Positions 14,936 through 23,762 of a DNA stretch of 33,765 bases are shown piece after piece. The stretch comes from RGIG8748 sp045646525. GTDB lineage: Bacteria > Bacillota > Clostridia > UMGS1810. The DNA lies in contig JAZRKX010000048.1 in assembly GCA_045646525.1 (NCBI GenBank), positions 1-33,765 on the forward strand. The letters are read 5' to 3'. The notes under the pieces are model-generated. The model was not told the DNA's origin and ran no database searches. It saw only the letters and a list, made by a program, of their open reading frames with translations. Every line of letters begins with the position of its first letter. Positions within the stretch are counted from its first letter, which is position 1. The position numbers and the translations under genes are program-made.

Positions 14936-17296
14936 TTACATCTTAAGTTCGATGTTACTTTCTGCCAAATCGGCTATTATTTTGTCTGTAACAGCTGTAA
15001 CCTCTTCCCTTGTAAGAGTTCTGTCGGGGTGAGAGAATACAATTCTTGTGGTTATGGATTTTCCTGTTTCGTCCTCGTAAATATCTGTTACGCTTACACT
15101 CTTTATAAGCTCGCAGTTCTGCGCACTTATAGCATCTGCGATAGGAGTGAATCTGTCCGATACAAAGGAAAGGTCTATTTCCATTTCGGGGAATCTGGAC
15201 GGTTCCTTGTAGGATATGCTTTTGTTTGCTACTGCAGAAAATTCTCTTACATCTATCTCGGCATATACTATGGATGCCTTCTTGTCTATCTTCTTGGAAA
15301 CTACGGGGTGAACCATACCTATTTCACCGATTTTCATTCCTGCGCAGGTAAGAGCATTTAAGTTCTTTATGTGCTGATAGGATGACACCGCTTCCATGGC
15401 TTCAAAGGAAAGACTTTCGTGTTTTATATCGTCTGCCATTACGCAGAGCATGGTGTAGAGCTCTCTGTAGAGGACTTCTGCAGATTTGGTCTTGCTAAAG
15501 AGAGTTATGGCAAGCTTCTTGTGTTCATCGCACAGACCGTCTTCCTTAAGACCGTTTACAGTTCTGCCTACCTCAAATACGCCAAAATCGGGCATGTATG
15601 AGCTGTTGTATTTAACCTGACAAAGCTGTGTGGGTATTATGGATTTACGGATTGTCTCAATGTTGGGGTTTGCGGAGTTTGCAAGCTTTACATTGTCTTC
15701 GATTTCTATGCCAAGCTCTTTGTACTCATCATGGTAAGCCCATATATATGAGTGAAGCTCGTGGAGGGAGTATCTCTTTACAAGGATATCCTTAATTCTG
15801 TCCTCAACGGTCTTTTCCATATCGGGTCTTACAGGATAAAGAGGGGCATCAACCGTGTGAATATCAAAGTTGTCGTAGCCGTATATTCTGGTTATTTCCT
15901 CAATAATATCCGCTTTCATTGTTACATCCTTGGTGGCTCTCCAGCTCGGAACGGTAACGCTGAATTTATCGCCGTCGGTTTTGATTCCGAAGCCAAGCGC
16001 AGTAAGGGTCTCTTCTATAGCAGAAGAGGATATATCTATACCTGTGTAGCGGTCTACAAACTTCTTGTCGAAGCTTAAGCTTATGGTATCGTACTTATAT
16101 GCATATTCGTCTGTAAGCGAGGATACAACCTTCATGTCGGGGTCTATATCCGAAAGAAGCTTAACGAATCTTGCTATTGCAGGTACGGTCATCTCGGGGT
16201 CGAGACATTTTTCGTAACGCATGGACGCATCTGTTCTGTGCGAAAGGCGCACGGTGGACTTTCTTATGGATACCGCATCAAATGTAGCGCTTTCCAATGT
16301 AAGCGTGGTGGTATCCTCTACGATTTCGGAGTCAAGACCGCCCATAATACCTGCTATTGCCACAGGTGTGTTGCCGTTGCAAATCATGAGGGTGTTTTCG
16401 TCTATTTCGCGGTCTATACCGTCTAATGTACAGAATGTAAAGGGCTTATCAAATCTTTTTATTCTTATATTTTCCACCTTGCGCGAGTCGAATGCGTGCA
16501 TGGGCTGACCCATTTCAAGCATGAGGTAATTTGTAAGGTCGGCAAGAAGATTTATGCCTCTCATACCGCAGTAGAAAAGACGGATTCTCATATTTACAGG
16601 GCTTACTGTTTTGGTGATGTTACCTACCTGCAGGCAGGAGTATCTCTGACAGAGGGTATCTTCTATCTTCATATCCACCTTGGGAAGATTTGAATATGCT
16701 TTAAGATCCACACATTCGAGGGGCTTAAGAGGTCTTTTTGCAAGGGTTGCAAATTCTCTTGCTATGCCGTAGTGTCCCCAAAGGTCAGGACGGTTTGTTA
16801 GAGATTTGTTGTCTACCTCAAATATTATATCGTCTATTTCATATACATCTTTTATGTCTGTGCCGAGTGCAACATCCTCGGTTATTTCCATAATGCCCGA
16901 GTTGTCGTCGCTTATGCCGATTTCCTTTTCGGAACAGCACATACCAAAGGACTCATAGCCTGCAACGGGGCGGGGCGATATGGTTATTTCCCCAATCTTT
17001 GCGCCTACCTTTGCAAAGGCGGTCTTAAGACCTACTCTTACATTGGGCGCACCGCACACTACATCGGTAAGGGCACCGTCGCCTGCATCTACCTTAAGGA
17101 GGTGGAGCTTCTTGGAGTCGGGGTGGTCCTCTACAGATTTAATCTCTGCTACCACTATGCCCGATATGTCGCTTCCTTTGTAGAAAATCTCATTTTCCAC
17201 TTCGGCTGCGGAAAGAGAAAACTGGCTTATAAGCTTGGTTTTGTCAAGACCTGTAAGGTCTACAAAATCCGAAATCCAATTCATAGATAAAAACAT
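14936..17296 (-). CDS. pheT: Phenylalanyl-tRNA synthetase beta subunit
   Basis: The beta subunit of the heterotetrameric PheRS contributes tRNA binding and editing. The 786-residue protein has an N-terminal EMAP/OB-fold tRNA-binding domain (about residues 40-150), the B3/B4 editing region with the metal-rich GQPMHAFD segment near residue 270, a B5 domain (about 400-475), and a C-terminal ferredoxin-fold anticodon-binding domain (about 695-786, starting at KEPSRFPEMEIDLSF). The length is normal. The ATG at 17296 follows GGAAAGGAGGAG. It starts 17 bases after pheS. Confidence 0.97.
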   Translation of the reverse strand: MFLSMNWISDFVDLTGLDKTKLISQFSLSAAEVENEIFYKGSDISGIVVAEIKSVEDHPDSKKLHLLKVDAGDGALTDVVCGAPNVRVGLKTAFAKVGAKIGEITISPRPVAGYESFGMCCSEKEIGISDDNSGIMEITEDVALGTDIKDVYEIDDIIFEVDNKSLTNRPDLWGHYGIAREFATLAKRPLKPLECVDLKAYSNLPKVDMKIEDTLCQRYSCLQVGNITKTVSPVNMRIRLFYCGMRGINLLADLTNYLMLEMGQPMHAFDSRKVENIRIKRFDKPFTFCTLDGIDREIDENTLMICNGNTPVAIAGIMGGLDSEIVEDTTTLTLESATFDAVSIRKSTVRLSHRTDASMRYEKCLDPEMTVPAIARFVKLLSDIDPDMKVVSSLTDEYAYKYDTISLSFDKKFVDRYTGIDISSSAIEETLTALGFGIKTDGDKFSVTVPSWRATKDVTMKADIIEEITRIYGYDNFDIHTVDAPLYPVRPDMEKTVEDRIKDILVKRYSLHELHSYIWAYHDEYKELGIEIEDNVKLANSANPNIETIRKSIIPTQLCQVKYNSSYMPDFGVFEVGRTVNGLKEDGLCDEHKKLAITLFSKTKSAEVLYRELYTMLCVMADDIKHESLSFEAMEAVSSYQHIKNLNALTCAGMKIGEIGMVHPVVSKKIDKKASIVYAEIDVREFSAVANKSISYKEPSRFPEMEIDLSFVSDRFTPIADAISAQNCELIKSVSVTDIYEDETGKSITTRIVFSHPDRTLTREEVTAVTDKIIADLAESNIELKM

Positions 17297-17313
17297 ATTT
17301 GCTCCTCCTTTCC

Positions 17314-18366
17314 TTATTCGTCATCTGTAAACTGCGAAAGAACCTTAAGGCTTCCGCTGTTTAAGTCGCGTATATCTTTTATTCCGTATTTCATCATGGC
17401 AAGTCTTGTAAGACCAAGTCCAAAGGCAAAGCCTGTGTACTCTTCGGGGTCTATACAGCCCGCTTTAAGCACTTCGGGATGAATCATACCGCAGGGGCAA
17501 AGCTCAAGCCAACCGCTGTGCTTACATGAGGGACAGCCTTCGCCGTCGCAGATAAGACAGCTTATATCAAGCTCAAATCCGGGCTCCACAAAGGGGAAGA
17601 ATCCGGGGCGGAGTCTTACCTTTATATCCTTTTTAAACACCTCGGAAAGCATGGTTTTCATAAAGTATATAAGGTTGGATATGGATATATTCTTATCTAC
17701 CATTACACCTTCCATCTGGAAGAAGGTGTTTTCGTGGCAGGCATCGGTGGACTCATTGCGGAAGCATCTTCCGGGGAAGATGGCCTTAATCGGAACACCG
17801 TCATTTATAAGAGCGTCCCTGTACTTTTTGTATATGGCATTCTGTGCCGCAGAGGTATGAGTCTTTAAGAGCTGACCGTTGTCAAGATAGTATGTATCCT
17901 GCATGTCTCTTGCGGGGTGATGCTTGGGTATGTTAAGTGCTTCAAAGCATTCGTAGTCTGTTACAATTTCGCTGTAGTCTTCTACGGCAAAGCCCATGGA
18001 CTTAAATATTCTTTCGCACTCTCTCTGTACAAGAGTAATGGGATGATAAGAGCCTCTGTCCATATTTGCAGGTATGGAAAGGTCGAACTCGGGCATTGCC
18101 TCAAGCTCTTTTCTTATCTGGGCATCCTGAAACTCTTTTATTTTCTGTGCGATTTTTGCTGTAGCTTCGTCTTTTAAGAGGTTTACCTCCTGACCGAAGG
18201 TTTTCTTTTCCTCGTTGGAAAGACTTTTCATGTTCTTCAAAAGGTCTGTTATCGAGCCTTTTTTGCCAAGATATGTGATTCGCATATCTTCAAGCTGTTT
18301 TAAGTCGGTTGCACTTGCAAGCTCGCTTTCAAGCTTTTGTCTCATGGCAGATATCTGTTCGTTCAT
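17314..18366 (-). CDS. pheS: Phenylalanyl-tRNA synthetase alpha subunit
   Basis: This is the catalytic class II subunit that charges tRNA-Phe. The 350-residue protein has an N-terminal coiled-coil arm (residues 1-90), motif 2 near PGRCFRNESTDACHENTFFQMEG, a Cys-rich insert (CLICDGEGCPSCKHSGW) and motif 3 near GFAFGLGLTRLAMMKYGI. The start at 18366 has AGGAGG upstream. Its promoter is at 18417-18445. I looked for a T-box in the short leader (about 45 bases) and found none. Confidence 0.97.
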   Translation of the reverse strand: MNEQISAMRQKLESELASATDLKQLEDMRITYLGKKGSITDLLKNMKSLSNEEKKTFGQEVNLLKDEATAKIAQKIKEFQDAQIRKELEAMPEFDLSIPANMDRGSYHPITLVQRECERIFKSMGFAVEDYSEIVTDYECFEALNIPKHHPARDMQDTYYLDNGQLLKTHTSAAQNAIYKKYRDALINDGVPIKAIFPGRCFRNESTDACHENTFFQMEGVMVDKNISISNLIYFMKTMLSEVFKKDIKVRLRPGFFPFVEPGFELDISCLICDGEGCPSCKHSGWLELCPCGMIHPEVLKAGCIDPEEYTGFAFGLGLTRLAMMKYGIKDIRDLNSGSLKVLSQFTDDE

Positions 18367-18416
18367 GATTTCCTCCTATATGATAAATGTATGGTTTGTG
18401 CAAAAATTATTCTTAC

Positions 18417-18445
18417 ATTATATTATAAAACGAGCTGTTCGTCAA
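18417..18445 (-). promoter_or_regulatory. Promoter of pheST
   Basis: On the minus strand TTGACG (18445-18440), 17-base spacer, TATAAT (18422-18417). It overlaps a weak GCTGTT/AACAGC hairpin followed by Ts, which may end the operon transcribed from the right. Confidence 0.85.
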
Positions 18446-18460
18446 GAAAAACAGCGCATT

Positions 18461-18628
18461 TTACTGCTTTTTGATGCCTCCGAGCTGTGCGCGCAGATTA
18501 TTCTTTACGGCATCTATATACTCACGGCGCAGAGCGGTTTGTTCTTCCTTTTCTTCCTTGGTGAGTGTTTCACCGCTTCTTTCCTTGGCGGAGAGTTCGT
18601 TTATTCTTAAGACTTTACTTTCTTCCAT
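18461..18628 (-). CDS. DUF896 (YnzC-like) small protein
   Basis: This 55-residue cytoplasmic protein matches the Firmicutes DUF896/UPF0291 pattern: an N-terminal INELSAKERSGE segment, then LTKEEKEEQTALRREYIDA, NNLRAQL and a short basic end. The family forms a small helical hairpin and its role is not established; B. subtilis YnzC is linked to SOS-period cell division control only by its operon. The ATG at 18628 follows AGAGGAATAATC and sits two bases after the preceding DUF4330 stop, so it is the last gene of the polysaccharide-type operon. Confidence 0.85.
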   Translation of the reverse strand: MEESKVLRINELSAKERSGETLTKEEKEEQTALRREYIDAVKNNLRAQLGGIKKQ

Positions 18629-18630
18629 GA

Positions 18631-19128
18631 TTATTCCTCTACTTCTATGCTTAGTATTTCGCCCGAGGTCTCTGCGGTTTCCGAGGTTATGTTTAGGGTT
18701 TCGCCTATAAAGAGCTGTTTACCCCCTTGGGTAAATATGCCCTTTGCGGTCTCGGTGCCCTCGGTTTGCACGGTAATTGTTATATCATATCTGTCGGGCT
18801 GGGTGGTTTTTATATAGCTTCCGTTTTTGTCTATTGCAAGTCCCTCTGCCTCGGTGCATAATACATCGGATACCGTGCCCAGATATTCGCCTGTTTTGGT
18901 TACATAAAGGCTCTGTCCCAATTTGCCCTGAAACTGTTCTACGGTTGGCTGACGGATTGCACGAATTTGAACGGTGTAGGTTATGTCCTTGTATACGGTT
19001 TGGGTTTCGCTTATGGAAGCTTTCTTTAAGAAAATTCCTCCTATTGCAAGCACTATCACAAGAACAAGACATATATCTATTATGTTTATTTTGCCGAAGA
19101 TACGACCTTTTTCGTCTATTAATCTCAT
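18631..19128 (-). CDS. DUF4330-family membrane-anchored protein
   Basis: The 165-residue protein starts MRLIDEKGRIFGKINIIDICLVLVIVLAI, the typical DUF4330 opening. It has one membrane helix (about residues 15-34) and an extracellular beta-rich domain of about 125 residues. The function of the family is unknown. Its start overlaps the preceding gene's stop by four bases (ATGA). It follows a second, divergent DUF4330 gene; tandem copies in one operon suggest a heteromeric complex with the polysaccharide proteins encoded upstream. Confidence 0.8.
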   Translation of the reverse strand: MRLIDEKGRIFGKINIIDICLVLVIVLAIGGIFLKKASISETQTVYKDITYTVQIRAIRQPTVEQFQGKLGQSLYVTKTGEYLGTVSDVLCTEAEGLAIDKNGSYIKTTQPDRYDITITVQTEGTETAKGIFTQGGKQLFIGETLNITSETAETSGEILSIEVEE

Positions 19129-19571
19129 TTTACCGCCTCCTCACTGTCCACTACATCTACCACAAATCCCGTACACGCATAGTCTCTGCTTTGCACATAC
19201 AGGCTCTTTCCGATTTTTGCAACGTCCGTTCCCGAGTGAAGCTTTACGGTAAGGTAGAGGTCGCAATACCCCGGTATCTCGGCATTTACAAATTTGCCCT
19301 CTTCTGCGGAGGTATTGATGGCCGTGGCGGGAAGAACTTCTTTTTTAACAAGTGAGCCTATTTCCTGCTTTGTAGTGGCATTTATTATAACATCGCCCTC
19401 TTGGGGAATATCGCAGAAGCTTTCGGTCCTTTGGCGAACCTCTACAACTACGGTTACAGGCTCTGTGTATAAGGGCTCTTCCTTTATGCCCATTATCATT
19501 ATAACTGCCGATGTAACGGCTATTACAACAAGTACGATTACAAGGTCTATTATGTTGAATTTCTTTTTCAC
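19125..19571 (-). CDS. DUF4330-family protein, first tandem copy
   Basis: The 148-residue protein begins (V/M)KKKFNIIDLVIVLVVIAV, giving one membrane helix, then an extracellular domain. It shares the FNIIDLV-type start and overall build with the next gene, so the two look like diverged duplicates. I chose the GTG at 19571: it has GGAGG nine bases upstream and overlaps the glycosyltransferase stop as GTGA. An upstream ATG at 19667 would overlap that gene by 100 bases and lacks a ribosome site. Confidence 0.78.
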   Translation of the reverse strand: MKKKFNIIDLVIVLVVIAVTSAVIMIMGIKEEPLYTEPVTVVVEVRQRTESFCDIPQEGDVIINATTKQEIGSLVKKEVLPATAINTSAEEGKFVNAEIPGYCDLYLTVKLHSGTDVAKIGKSLYVQSRDYACTGFVVDVVDSEEAVK

Positions 19572-20668
19572 CTTATTTGTCCTCCTGCGAGTTTTTTGTA
19601 TATTTGCTCTATGCTTTGTGCCATCTTGTCGGATGTGAATTTTTGCCTTACTGTCTGAGCTGCGCATTTTCCGAATTTATCTCTCGTTTCGGGGCTGTTT
19701 ATAAGCTGTATTATAGCATCGGAGAGTGCAGCTGCATCGCCGTTTGGAGTGATTAATCCGTTTTCGCCGTGGTTTATTACTTCCGACGGACCGCCCGAAT
19801 CGGTAGATATTACGGGAATTCCGATGCTTTGTCCCTCAATCAGCGATATACTAAGTGCTTCTTTTGAAGAGGTAAGGGTAAGTATATCCATGGCATTGTA
19901 TGCCTTTTCCACATCGGAGAGGTATCCTGTAATGCACGCTCTGTCCGCTATGGGACTTATTGCCTTTTCCACTTCATGCCTGAGACTGCCCTCGCCTACG
20001 ATGAGGAAAAATGCCTCGGGCACTTTTTCGGCAACGGTTTTTGCCGCCTCGGTAAAGAGGAGAGGGTTTTTTACCTCTTCGAGCCTTGCCACGATGCCTA
20101 TTGAGATATTGTCTTTCCCAATGCCGAAGCTTTGTCTTGCTTCAAGCTTCTCTTCGGGGGTGTAGCATCTTAAAGGGGTTATGCCGTTGTATACCAATGA
20201 GAGTTTTTCCTTTTTTATACCGTCTTCTTTAAGGTTTTCGGTAACGGCGCGGGAAACGCCTATTACATGAGCACTTAATGCGTTATTTATAAATCTGTAT
20301 ATTATGTTCTTGGGAAAGCTCTTTTTGTCCTCCAAGCAATGCCTTGTGTGAACAACGGGCACACCGCAGAGCTTTGCCGCTATCCTTGCCGAGAGGCTTG
20401 CATGTGTGTGGATAACATCGGGTTTTTTGTCCTTTATAACCCTGATAAAATTTTTTACGGCAGATACCGAAAAGGATTTATCCGAAATTCCGTCTATTTC
20501 CGTAATTTCTGTGTTAAGCTCTTTTATTTTGTCCGCAAGCGCTGCATTCGGGGGAAGAGCCACAAATACATCCAGCTCTTGTCTGCTATAGCTTTTTAAA
20601 TAGTTAAGAAGCCATATTCCCGCTCCGCCTATGTTTGTATCTGTTAAAACCTGCATTATTTTAAGCAT
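19568..20668 (-). CDS. GT4-family glycosyltransferase
   Basis: This GT-B-fold retaining glycosyltransferase probably adds a sugar from a nucleotide donor to a lipid-linked or wall polysaccharide. The 366-residue protein has an N-terminal acceptor domain with DTNIGGAGIWLLNYL, HTHASLSARIAA and HTRHCLEDKK, then a C-terminal donor domain with GIVARLEEVKNP and the ExxE-type TSSKEALSISLIEGQSIGIPVISTD. The start ATG at 20668 overlaps the upstream stop by eight bases and lies nine bases from GGAG; ATGs at 20674 and 20710 are possible but worse placed. Sugar and acceptor are unknown. Confidence 0.88.
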   Translation of the reverse strand: MLKIMQVLTDTNIGGAGIWLLNYLKSYSRQELDVFVALPPNAALADKIKELNTEITEIDGISDKSFSVSAVKNFIRVIKDKKPDVIHTHASLSARIAAKLCGVPVVHTRHCLEDKKSFPKNIIYRFINNALSAHVIGVSRAVTENLKEDGIKKEKLSLVYNGITPLRCYTPEEKLEARQSFGIGKDNISIGIVARLEEVKNPLLFTEAAKTVAEKVPEAFFLIVGEGSLRHEVEKAISPIADRACITGYLSDVEKAYNAMDILTLTSSKEALSISLIEGQSIGIPVISTDSGGPSEVINHGENGLITPNGDAAALSDAIIQLINSPETRDKFGKCAAQTVRQKFTSDKMAQSIEQIYKKLAGGQIR

Positions 20669-22532
20669 CTGCATCTTCTCCTTTCGGAGTTCTTGCGGCA
20701 AGCTGTACAAAGGATATAAATATCCAGAATATCAGAATCATATGGTAGTTGTACCACATTGTTTCCGCCATGCCCTGAAACAGATATCCGATAAGCGAGC
20801 CTGCTATGGCAAAGCCTGTATATTTTATAAGCTTATTTTCTGTTTTTATATTTGATATGCATTTATATGCGGTAAGTATTATAAGCGCAAAAACTATAAG
20901 ACCGCCTATGCCCATGTCTGCAACCCATTGCAGATAGAAGTTGTGGGCATGAAGCGCAAATGACGCACCGCCAAGGGCATAGTTTCTGTACATAACGGAA
21001 AAAGCATTAGGACCTAATCCCACACCTGTAAAGAAAAAGTCCCTTACCATGTATACAGAGGCTATCCATACAGATATTCTGTAAGAGGTAGAACTGTCGC
21101 CCGTGTTTCCTATGCTCGTGATTCTCTGGAGAATACTTTCGGGCAGTATAAAGGGCGCCAGCACAAGAGCCGCTACGCACACACCCAAAAAGCGTTTGTC
21201 TTTTTTAAGAAGCATTATTCCTACAGCAAGCACCACGCCTACCCATGCCGCTCTCGACCATGTAAAAATAAGACACAGAGCGCCTGCCGCGAGCATACCC
21301 ATATAGCAAAGCTTTGCAAGAGGTTTCTTTGCCGCCATCATGCACGAGAGGGTAAGCGGCAGCGAAAGTATGAGAAACTGTCCTAAAATATTGGGGTTGT
21401 CCAAAGTGGAGAACACGCGGGTTTTTATATCTTCGAACATTTCGGTGTCCACCCAGCTTTGAGTAGTCTGCACAAGAGTAAAGTTCTGCACCACACCGTA
21501 TGCGGCAACACAAAATGCCGTAAGGGCAAAGACGGACAGAAGCGATTTAAACTGTGCTTTGGTTTTAACGGTATTTACAATAAGCGTAAATGCAAGAGTA
21601 AATACGAAGTATACCAGAAATACCTTGACGCTGCCCAATCCCGAGACACTGGTAAATGCCGAAAATGCCGCCAGAAACAGAAACAGTGCAATAAGCACGG
21701 TAAAGGGAGTTACGGTGTATGTTGCCTTTTTGTCAAATGCAAGGTGAAGACCGTAGGATACAAGGGTAAGCGCAATTACCCCTACAAGCGCCATGGTGGG
21801 CAAAATCGCGGAAAACGCTACAAATACATATACACCCAGTATCGTTTTCCACAGTACAAGTATTATAAACACAGCTGTCAGAAGTGCAAAAAGCATAAGA
21901 GGCAGGCTTATATAACAGCATACGGCGCCCGTAAGCGCGGGGATGATGTACAAAAGCTTTGTGTATTTTATTTCATACACCTTATCGGAGGAGGCGATGT
22001 CATCTATAAACAAAAGCGAACATATAAATTTAACTGTAACACTCGACGAGAGGGTGTTTCTTACAGTAGAAGAGACCAAGAGCATAACAAGACATGCAAA
22101 AAGCATAACCGCAACCAAAAGCCCTCCGAGAGAAAATGCAAAGCCCTTATACAAAAGAGCAGCAAGACCGCCTATGCAAAATGCGGAAAGCGCTTTTCCG
22201 ATGTCCCGTATACGGAGACTGGGAAGATTGCTTAAAAAGTCCAGAAGAATACTCTTTTGTTTGATTGTTTCTATTGAATTTTCAAATCTGAAATATACAG
22301 CTTTGAGGATTGTAAACGGAAGTGAAATAAGCTTAAATGCCGCACTTGACTTAACATAGTCCGTACTCATAAAGCGTGATTTGAAACGGGAGAGAATTCT
22401 GCTTTGAATACATCTGTGCTCAAAAAAAGAAGAGATTCCCGCAATAGTTCTGCCTATGAGGCTGTTGTCGTAATATGTAATTAATGTTTTCCATATTTCA
22501 AGAATAAATATGTATATACGCTTTAAAATCAT
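20661..22532 (-). CDS. Wzy/O-antigen-ligase-like polysaccharide polymerase
   Basis: The 623-residue integral membrane protein has about 12 hydrophobic segments from residue ~115 on, and an N-terminal cytoplasmic extension of about 110 residues. The central loop shows the O-antigen ligase (Wzy_C) hallmarks: TWSRAAWVGVVLA, and later SYRISVWIASVYMVRDFFFTGVGLGPNAF with HAHNFYLQWVADMGI. Members polymerise or transfer oligosaccharides at the outer face of the membrane. It leads a five-gene overlapping operon with a GT4 enzyme and two DUF4330 proteins. The ligase-versus-polymerase choice cannot be made here, but in a Gram-positive a polymerase or cell-wall ligase role is more likely. Confidence 0.85.
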   Translation of the reverse strand: MILKRIYIFILEIWKTLITYYDNSLIGRTIAGISSFFEHRCIQSRILSRFKSRFMSTDYVKSSAAFKLISLPFTILKAVYFRFENSIETIKQKSILLDFLSNLPSLRIRDIGKALSAFCIGGLAALLYKGFAFSLGGLLVAVMLFACLVMLLVSSTVRNTLSSSVTVKFICSLLFIDDIASSDKVYEIKYTKLLYIIPALTGAVCCYISLPLMLFALLTAVFIILVLWKTILGVYVFVAFSAILPTMALVGVIALTLVSYGLHLAFDKKATYTVTPFTVLIALFLFLAAFSAFTSVSGLGSVKVFLVYFVFTLAFTLIVNTVKTKAQFKSLLSVFALTAFCVAAYGVVQNFTLVQTTQSWVDTEMFEDIKTRVFSTLDNPNILGQFLILSLPLTLSCMMAAKKPLAKLCYMGMLAAGALCLIFTWSRAAWVGVVLAVGIMLLKKDKRFLGVCVAALVLAPFILPESILQRITSIGNTGDSSTSYRISVWIASVYMVRDFFFTGVGLGPNAFSVMYRNYALGGASFALHAHNFYLQWVADMGIGGLIVFALIILTAYKCISNIKTENKLIKYTGFAIAGSLIGYLFQGMAETMWYNYHMILIFWIFISFVQLAARTPKGEDADA

Positions 22533-22574
22533 ATTTTACCGCCCTTTGAGTTTCTACATTATAATACAATATAC

Positions 22575-22603
22575 AGTATATCGCAAATAAGCCAAAATAT
22601 CAA
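22575..22603 (-). promoter_or_regulatory. Promoter of the polysaccharide operon
   Basis: On the minus strand TTGATA (22603-22598), 17-base spacer, TATACT (22580-22575). It is divergent from the perR promoter, about 30 bases away. Confidence 0.75.
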
Positions 22604-22631
22604 GTTTTTTACATAAATTTTAAAAAAGGTA

Positions 22632-22684
22632 TTGCATTTTTAAAAAGATGGTGATATAATAACAGTAATAATTATTATTATTGA
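22632..22684 (+). promoter_or_regulatory. perR promoter with PerR-box-like operator
   Basis: TTGCAT (22632-22637), 17-base spacer, TATAAT (22655-22660). It is followed at once by AACAGTAATAATTATTATTA (22661-22680), an AT-rich inverted sequence close to the PerR/Fur 7-1-7 pattern. The same AACAGTAATWATTATT core occurs in the rubrerythrin promoter. The box covers the expected start site, which fits autorepression. Confidence 0.75.
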
Positions 22685-22698
22685 AAAGAGGTGACCCA

Positions 22699-23091
22699 AT
22701 GTCAACTGTTTTAAAACACAGCCGACAGCGAGATGCAATACTTAATATGCTTCGTTCAAGGTACGACCATCCTACAGCAGAACAGCTTTATACAGACCTC
22801 AAAACAGATTTTCCCAAGCTTAGCCTGGGAACTGTGTACCGCAATCTTTCGCTTCTGGAATCACTCGGCGAGGTTATAAAGATTTCTTCGGGAGACAGCT
22901 GCGACAGATATGACGGCAATGTGGGTGAGCATTATCATTTCTCATGTGAGAACTGCGGGAGGGTAGACGATGTGCCTATACCCGTGGATTTCGGAATAGA
23001 CGAGATTGCCCATAAGGCTTTGGGAGCCAAAGTAAAACGCCATTCGACATTATTTTTCGGTGTCTGCAAAAATTGTTTAAAAAAGTCTTGA
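22699..23091 (+). CDS. perR: Fur-family peroxide regulator PerR
   Basis: The 130-residue repressor has an N-terminal winged helix (HPTAEQLYTDL, LSLGTVYRNLSLLESLG) and a C-terminal dimer domain. The structural zinc site is C83/C86 with C123/C126. The regulatory metal site uses D72 (RYDGN), H78, H80 and the DD at 90-91, as in PerR, where iron-catalysed His oxidation relieves repression. The ATG at 22699 has AGAGGTGA upstream; an in-frame TTG at 22681 precedes the ribosome site and is unlikely. The paired operators and the peroxide-scavenging neighbour support PerR over Fur or Zur. Confidence 0.87.
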   Translation: MSTVLKHSRQRDAILNMLRSRYDHPTAEQLYTDLKTDFPKLSLGTVYRNLSLLESLGEVIKISSGDSCDRYDGNVGEHYHFSCENCGRVDDVPIPVDFGIDEIAHKALGAKVKRHSTLFFGVCKNCLKKS

Positions 23092-23139
23092 CAAATTAAA
23101 ATTATATGTTATAATAACAATAACAGTAATTATTATTGA
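23088..23139 (+). promoter_or_regulatory. Rubrerythrin promoter with PerR-box-like operator
   Basis: TTGACA (23088-23093) straddles the perR stop. A 16-base spacer leads to TATAAT (23110-23115), then AACAATAACAGTAATTATTA (23116-23135), sharing AACAGTAAT.ATTATT with the perR promoter. It should allow peroxide induction independent of perR read-through. Confidence 0.8.
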
Positions 23140-23174
23140 TTTTAAATATAAATAAAATTCAGGAGGAAAATATT

Positions 23175-23762
23175 ATGAAAAAATTTGTTTGTTCAGTTTG
23201 CGGTTATGTTCACGAGGGAGAAAGCGCACCCGAAAAGTGCCCCGTATGTAAGGTCCCCGCAGAAAAGTTTAATGTAATGCAGGAAGGCGCAGCGCTTGCT
23301 GCAGAGCATGAATACGGCGTATACGGAAAGACTGTAAAGAACAACCCCGATATTTCGGAAGAGGATAAGAAATATATATTTGAACAGCTCATGGCAAACT
23401 TCAACGGTGAATGTGCAGAGGTTGGTATGTATCTTTGCATGGCAAGAATAGCACACCGTGAGGGTTATCCCGAAGTACGTCTCTACTGGGAAAAGGCAGC
23501 TTATGAAGAAGCAGAGCACGCAGCAAAATTCGCTGAGCTTCTCGGCGAAGACCTTGTGCCCAACATGAAGGCTACAACAAAGGATAACTTAAAGTGGAGA
23601 GTAGATTGTGAATACGGCGCAACACAGGGCAAATTCGATTTGGCTTCCTGTGCTAAGAAGAACGGTCTTGATGCTATTCACGATACCGTGCATGAGATGG
23701 CGCGCGATGAGGCGAGGCACGGTAGAGGTTTAGAGGGTCTCTTAAACCGTTATTTTAAATAA
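23175..23762 (+). CDS. rbr: Reverse rubrerythrin (peroxidase)
   Basis: Rubrerythrins reduce hydrogen peroxide in anaerobes. In this 195-residue protein the rubredoxin iron site comes first (C6, C9, C22, C25) and the diiron ferritin-like domain second. This is the reversed order known from the clostridial revRbr, which is strongly oxygen- and peroxide-inducible. Diiron ligands are visible around NGECAEVGMY, YEEAEHAA and RDEARHG. The ATG at 23175 follows AGGAGG. Its final codons are at the left junction of the integrated element: the present 3' end (from about codon 177) appears to be supplied by the element, while a differently coded copy of the same residues is stranded at 27425-27469. The protein sequence is preserved. 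Confidence 0.92.
   Translation: MKKFVCSVCGYVHEGESAPEKCPVCKVPAEKFNVMQEGAALAAEHEYGVYGKTVKNNPDISEEDKKYIFEQLMANFNGECAEVGMYLCMARIAHREGYPEVRLYWEKAAYEEAEHAAKFAELLGEDLVPNMKATTKDNLKWRVDCEYGATQGKFDLASCAKKNGLDAIHDTVHEMARDEARHGRGLEGLLNRYFK
23706..23762 (+). other. Left attachment junction (attL)
   Basis: This stretch, the last 19 codons of rbr, aligns with 27414-27469. Both start GATGAGGC, both contain CACGG, and both end TATTTTAAATAA. Between these the codons differ but encode the same residues apart from one Arg/Lys change. The left copy uses TTA leucine codons where the right copy uses CTT, the common choice in this gene. The left copy is therefore probably the element-borne version. Confidence 0.8.

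Noticed and set aside
18367..18416. T-box leader for pheST
   Set aside because: Only about 45 bases lie between promoter and start, and no T-box bulge or specifier stem is present.
19572..19667. Longer N terminus for the first DUF4330 protein
   Set aside because: It would overlap the glycosyltransferase by 100 bases, lacks a ribosome site, and adds a basic stretch unlike the family; GTG 19571 has GGAGG and a GTGA overlap.
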